From: Pirellulales bacterium
GTDB lineage: Bacteria > Planctomycetota > Planctomycetia > Pirellulales > Lacipirellulaceae
NCBI GenBank assembly: GCA_022841705.1
Contig: JALHQZ010000001.1
Coordinates: 186,001 to 250,000 of the forward strand
Length of the DNA stretch: 64,000 bases
Reading direction: 5' to 3'
Shown here one piece after another: positions 60,494 through 64,000 of this stretch (its first letter is position 1; each line of letters begins with the position of its first letter). The translations under genes were made by a program, and so were the position numbers. The notes under the pieces are model-generated. The model was not told the DNA's origin. It ran no database searches and was given only the letters and a program-made list of their open reading frames with translations.

Positions 60494-62296
60494 ATGAACG
60501 AAGCGCCACACCCTGCGCATGATGGTCTCGCGCCCGATGGCGCCGTTGATCTTGAGCGCGCCAAGCGCGAGTACCGGTTTCTGCGCCGGCTGCTGATCGC
60601 ATCCCTGGCTTGCACCTGTGCGCTGCTTTTCTCGCTGAACCTCGTGGACCCCGACCTTTGGGGCCATGTGAAGTATGGCCAGGACTGGATCGCCGAGGGC
60701 GAACTGCCACGCACGGCCACCCACACCTTCACCGCTATTGGCTATCCGTGGATCAATCACGAAAACATCGCCGAGCTCACCTTCGCCTGGGGCTTCGATC
60801 ACCTCGGCGTCACCGCGATGATGGCGCTTAAAACGCTGTGGGGCCTCTCGATCGTCGGCCTGGCGCTGTTCGTGGCCCATCGGCACAACGTGCGACTGCT
60901 GACCGCCATGGCGTGCGGCACTCTGATGGCTATCGGCCTGCAAGCGTTTTTCCCCATGCGGCCGCAACTCTTTAGCTTGATGAGCTGCGCGTGGATGCTC
61001 GTGCTCCTCGACCTTGGCCTGCGCCATCCGACTGATGACACGGGCCGGTCACCAATTCGGTGGCGCTGGCTCGCCGGCCTGCCGCTGGTGATGATCTTCT
61101 GGACGAACGCCCACGGCGGGTTTCTCGCAGGGCTCGCGATTGTCGCGGCGTACCTCGGCGGTGAAGCGCTTGTGCGGCTGCGCAATGGCGGCCGAAACGA
61201 AGTTCGCAACGCTATCGGCCTGGTGAGTGTCGCGATTGTGACCATCCTCTCAACGCTGGTGAATCCCTACGGCTGGGAGCTCATCCGTTGGGTGATCTCC
61301 ACACTGCTGCTCAAGCGGCCAGAGATAACCGAATGGGCGGCGCCGAAGCCAAGCGATCCCGTCTTCATGCCACTCGTGCTGCTCGTCCTCGCAGCGCTGG
61401 CGAGTTTTGCCGCCACGAAGCGGAAGCGAAACTGGGTCGAACTCGCGATTTTCCTCCTGGTCACTTGGCAAGCCACGCAGCACCTGCGGCACATCGCGTT
61501 CGTGGCGCTCTTGTTCGCGTTTTGGTTCACCGAGCACGTTGATTCCGCGCTCACTCAGTTGCGGGCGAAGGCCGCCGCTGGACTACCCGTAACGCGGCTC
61601 GGCCCGTGGATGCGCAATGGGGCGACGGTGCTGCTCGGCGGCGCCATCGCCATTCAATTGGTCACGCTGCACGATCGGCTCACCACGCTCCCCGTCTTCC
61701 GCAACTACTACCCGGTCGACGCCTTCGAGTTCATGGCGGAGCGCGGAGTGCGGGGCAAGCTGGTGGTGCCGTTCAACTGGGCGCAGTACGCAATCGCCGC
61801 CCTCGCGCCGCAAGTGCAAGTCGCCTTCGATGGCCGATTCGACACCTGTTACCCGAAAGAGGTGATCGACATGAGTTTCGATTTCCACCTCGGCGACAAT
61901 TTCGGATTGCGACATCGCGCGCCAGAGTCGGGGCCATTCGACGCCACCAAAGCGCTCAAGTTCTGCGATCCCGACTTGGTGATGGTCGATCGCCAGTTCA
62001 AACAGTGTGTGGAAGTGGTCGAGCGTGAAATCGCCGCGCATCCCGACCAATGGACGCTACTCTACCAAGACAAGCTCGCCCAACTGTGGGGCCGCACGAA
62101 TAAGTACAACGCTTCGTCGAGCGGTGACTACTTGGCCCCTGACCAACGCATCATCGGCGAGCACGACACGAAAACCTACGTTCAGTGGCCCGCTTTGCCC
62201 CGCTCGAAGAGCGGCATCACGACCGAGCAATCGGAAGTTGCCGCGCGCCATTCACTGCCGCTGCCGGCACCGCCGCAGGGCGCCAGCGCCGAATAA
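60494..62296 (+). CDS. Polytopic membrane protein, glycosyltransferase-39-like
   Basis: A 600-residue membrane protein with about ten hydrophobic segments in the first 390 residues (LLIASLACTCALLFSLNLVD, MALKTLWGLSIVGLALFVAH, FLAGLAIVAAYLGGEALV) and a soluble C-terminal domain of about 200 residues with FDGRFDTCYPKEVIDMSFDF. The first loop contains PDLWGHVKYGQDW followed by WINHENIAELTF, resembling GT-C fold proteins, in which an early Asp is catalytic. A GT2 gene of the polyprenyl-phosphate type follows after 15 bases, so together they may build a lipid-linked sugar and attach it to an envelope target. Confidence 0.65.
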   Translation: MNEAPHPAHDGLAPDGAVDLERAKREYRFLRRLLIASLACTCALLFSLNLVDPDLWGHVKYGQDWIAEGELPRTATHTFTAIGYPWINHENIAELTFAWGFDHLGVTAMMALKTLWGLSIVGLALFVAHRHNVRLLTAMACGTLMAIGLQAFFPMRPQLFSLMSCAWMLVLLDLGLRHPTDDTGRSPIRWRWLAGLPLVMIFWTNAHGGFLAGLAIVAAYLGGEALVRLRNGGRNEVRNAIGLVSVAIVTILSTLVNPYGWELIRWVISTLLLKRPEITEWAAPKPSDPVFMPLVLLVLAALASFAATKRKRNWVELAIFLLVTWQATQHLRHIAFVALLFAFWFTEHVDSALTQLRAKAAAGLPVTRLGPWMRNGATVLLGGAIAIQLVTLHDRLTTLPVFRNYYPVDAFEFMAERGVRGKLVVPFNWAQYAIAALAPQVQVAFDGRFDTCYPKEVIDMSFDFHLGDNFGLRHRAPESGPFDATKALKFCDPDLVMVDRQFKQCVEVVEREIAAHPDQWTLLYQDKLAQLWGRTNKYNASSSGDYLAPDQRIIGEHDTKTYVQWPALPRSKSGITTEQSEVAARHSLPLPAPPQGASAE

Positions 62297-62311
62297 ACGC
62301 ACAACAAAATC

Positions 62312-63163
62312 ATGACGACCACCGAAGAACTCACCAAACCGCTCGCCGTCGCCCCGGTCACGCCGCACTCGTCACCGACGATCGAGCGCATGGAAGCGAC
62401 GTTGGCGTTAGCGGAAGCCGCACTGGCAAGCGCCGAGCGTGACTTCGCCGCCCCCGTTCGACCCGAGTACACGGCGCTCGCCGTCTCCGTGCTGATGCCG
62501 GTGTACAACGAGCGCGAGACGATCCGCGAAATCGTCGAGCGGGTTCGCACTGCTGGCAAGCATACCGAGCTGGTGATTGTGGACGATTGCAGCACGGACG
62601 GCACGCGGGATGTGCTGATCGAGCTCGAACAAACCCTGCCCGGCGTGAAGGTCATCTTGCACGGCTATAACAAAGGCAAAGGGGGCGCGCTCAAGACGGC
62701 GATGCTGCACGCCACGGGCGACGTGCTCTTGATTCAAGACGCTGACCTCGAGTACGACCCGGCCGACTACGCGCAGCTCCTGGCTCCTATCGAGCGCGGC
62801 GAAGCGGATGTCGTGTTCGGCTCGCGCTTTCTCGCCAACCCCGAACAAGACCCCAGCTTCCTGCATCGGCTCGGCAACCGCCTGCTCACGGGCGCATCAA
62901 ACCTGATGACCGGCCTGCGCATTACCGACATGGAAACCTGCTACAAGGTCTTCCGCCGCGACGTGCTGCGCGGCATGACCTTGCGCGAAAACCGGTTCGG
63001 TTTCGAGCCGGAGTTTACCGCCAAGCTGGCCCGCCGCAAATGCCGCATCCAAGAAGTTCCCGTGAGTTACCACTCTCGGGGCTTCCATGAAGGCAAAAAA
63101 ATTGGCATGAAAGACGCCCTGCGGGCGCTGTATTGCATCACCCGCTACGCGTGGTGGGATTGA
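62312..63163 (+). CDS. GT2 glycosyltransferase (polyprenyl-phosphate sugar synthase-like)
   Basis: A 283-residue protein. After a Thr/Pro-rich extension of about 55 residues comes the GT-A core: VLMPVYNERETIREIVERV, LVIVDDCSTDGTRDVL, GKGGALKTAMLHATGDVLLI with DADLEYDP (DxD), then FGSRFLANPEQD, and the C-terminal ITDMETCYKVFRRDVL and VSYHSRGFHEGKKIGM. The pattern is that of dolichol/undecaprenyl-phosphate mannosyl- or glucosyltransferases, without the GtrB-type C-terminal membrane helices. It acts with the preceding membrane protein, 15 bases upstream. Confidence 0.86.
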   Translation: MTTTEELTKPLAVAPVTPHSSPTIERMEATLALAEAALASAERDFAAPVRPEYTALAVSVLMPVYNERETIREIVERVRTAGKHTELVIVDDCSTDGTRDVLIELEQTLPGVKVILHGYNKGKGGALKTAMLHATGDVLLIQDADLEYDPADYAQLLAPIERGEADVVFGSRFLANPEQDPSFLHRLGNRLLTGASNLMTGLRITDMETCYKVFRRDVLRGMTLRENRFGFEPEFTAKLARRKCRIQEVPVSYHSRGFHEGKKIGMKDALRALYCITRYAWWD

Positions 63164-63170
63164 TGCAACT

Positions 63171-63333
63171 TAGGGTGGGTGAGCTTGCCAGCGATTGAGA
63201 GTTGGCCATTGCGACCGACGCAACCCCGGGCAAGTCACCCGCCTTATCGCTTGCAAGCTCAAAGGTAGGTAAACCTGCCGAACGAGCGACCTTCAATCGC
63301 GAAGCAAAACGGCGGCAGGCTTACCCACCCTAC
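63171..63333. repeat. Two-layer inverted repeat between convergent genes
   Basis: The outer arms at 63171-63189 (TAGGGTGGGTGAGCTTGCC) and 63315-63333 are complementary; inner words AGCGATTGAG/CTTATCGCTTGCAAGCTC form a weaker second layer. It separates the convergent glycosyltransferase and glutathione peroxidase genes. Confidence 0.75.
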
Positions 63334-63337
63334 AGAT

Positions 63338-63943
63338 TTACTTCGCCAACTCCGCTTCCACCGCCCCCACAATCTCCGGCGACATCGGGTCCACGTTCGA
63401 CGCCCAGCGGCCCACCACTTTGCCTTCGCGGCTGATGAGGAACTTCTCGAAGTTCCATTTAATCTTGCCGGCAAACTCTGGGTTGGTCTCTTTCGACGTG
63501 AGGAACTTGTAGAGCTCGCAAGCGCTCGATCCGTTGACCTTGACCTTTTCCAACAGGTCGAACGTCACGCCGTACTTGGTCGAGCAGAACTCGGCGATCT
63601 GTTCAGCGCTGCCTGGTTCTTGAAACAAGAACTGGTTACATGGCACGCCAACGATTGCCAGGCCTTGCTCCGCATACTTTTCGTTCAGTTCTTGCAGCGG
63701 CGTGTACTGCTTGGTGTAGCCGCACTTGCTGGCGACATTCACCAGCAGCACCACTTTGCCGGCGTACTTCTCAGCGAGATTCACCTCTTCGCCGGCCAGA
63801 GTCTTCATGGTAAAATCAAGGGCAGCAGGGGCAGCGGCTTCCACGGTGGACGACTCCTCGGCACTGAAGGCAATCGGGGCGTAAGCAGTTGTAGCGGCCA
63901 CGATCACAGCCGCGAACGACGGACGAAAATGAAACGGACTCAT
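63338..63943 (-). CDS. Exported glutathione peroxidase-like protein
   Basis: A 201-residue protein with a signal peptide (residues about 1-28, PIAFSAEES at the cleavage area) and the GPx fold: VVLLVNVASKCGYTKQYTPL with active Cys74, GVPCNQFLFQEPGS with the Gln, and IKWNFEKFLISREG with the catalytic Trp. It reduces peroxides using a thiol partner, likely thioredoxin in bacteria. Cysteine replaces the animal selenocysteine, as usual. AGGAG about 9 bases before ATG 63943 supports the start. The signal peptide puts it outside the cytoplasm, where its reductant is unclear. Confidence 0.9.
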   Translation of the reverse strand: MSPFHFRPSFAAVIVAATTAYAPIAFSAEESSTVEAAAPAALDFTMKTLAGEEVNLAEKYAGKVVLLVNVASKCGYTKQYTPLQELNEKYAEQGLAIVGVPCNQFLFQEPGSAEQIAEFCSTKYGVTFDLLEKVKVNGSSACELYKFLTSKETNPEFAGKIKWNFEKFLISREGKVVGRWASNVDPMSPEIVGAVEAELAK

Positions 63944-64000
63944 CGCGTAAACACTCCTATGCGAAGAAAGTTTGGACCAACCGATGCCGCATTATAGGCG

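Noticed and set aside
59891..61027. A 378-codon minus-strand frame opposite the redoxin and membrane-protein genes
   Set aside because: It spans two well-supported plus-strand genes and the gap between them, and shows no recognisable domain.
1..64000. tRNA, rRNA, tmRNA, RNase P RNA or CRISPR array
   Set aside because: T-loop-like strings such as GGTTCGATTCC were found only inside coding genes without cloverleaf partners; no regularly spaced direct repeats exist; the abundant repeats are inverted and of unrelated families.

Overview
This is about 64 kb of a GC-rich bacterial chromosome that most resembles a member of the Planctomycetota, probably Pirellulales. The clues are an ECF sigma factor overlapping a Ser/Thr kinase gene, a FlgI-like protein fused to HEAT repeats, an 'NPFASP' small membrane protein, a futalosine-pathway MqnD, an ATP-grasp protein of a type met in tetrahydromethanopterin gene sets, and a free-standing GlmU uridylyltransferase. 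I saw no rRNA or tRNA gene, CRISPR array, prophage or intact insertion sequence. The assignment is inferred from gene content alone.

Layout. 0.4-9.2 kb is a late flagellar block: fliW, csrA, a 923-residue flagellin, a 1041-residue FliD and fliS, with a decayed Xre antitoxin gene behind csrA. 9.4-14.3 kb is housekeeping: mqnD, rpmG, recJ, a GlmU-like uridylyltransferase and prs. 14.5-22.8 kb is a sugar block: araB, araD, araA, a sodium/solute symporter and an alpha/beta hydrolase, with a secreted GH29 alpha-L-fucosidase on the opposite strand. 23.3-26.2 kb holds a retropepsin-like protease, a RimK-type ATP-grasp ligase carrying an extra TrkA-C domain, and an aspartoacylase-type hydrolase. 26.3-31.0 kb is signalling: a cREC receiver with an unknown partner, a GAF protein, an EF-hand protein, and an ECF sigma/kinase pair. 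31.1-44.1 kb has mobB, a CPA2 antiporter, a glycine-zipper protein, rnpA-yidD, the FlgI-HEAT lipoprotein, smc, an HTH-receiver regulator, moaC and a polyprenyl diphosphate synthase. 44.6-51.4 kb has a membrane protein, miaA, hisE, hisG, a receiver-like protein, a MazG-type hydrolase, the ATP-grasp protein, a phosphodiesterase and rimI. 51.7-57.0 kb is the minus-strand set phoH, 7TM-HD hydrolase, ybeY, corC. 57.4-64 kb has DUF3137-lemA, thioredoxin, a redoxin, a membrane protein with a GT2 glycosyltransferase, and a glutathione peroxidase.

How the genes work together. FliW, CsrA and flagellin form the known homeostatic switch that couples flagellin translation to export, with FliS as chaperone and FliD as cap. 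The ara genes supply the complete route from L-arabinose to D-xylulose 5-phosphate, and the symporter, hydrolase and fucosidase suggest foraging on algal or plant polysaccharides. PhoH, the HD hydrolase and YbeY are a widespread RNA/ribosome-maturation and cyclic-dinucleotide group.

The strongest structural oddity lies between genes. Nearly every gap carries a long hairpin built from one of about a dozen unrelated short repeat families, some nested two to four layers deep, and three genes (glmU, araB, mobB) take their stop codon from such a repeat. The other points most worth a second look are the RimK-TrkA-C/protease/aspartoacylase operon, the cREC pair, the FlgI-HEAT fusion, the enlarged FliD and flagellin, and a YbeY lacking its third zinc histidine.
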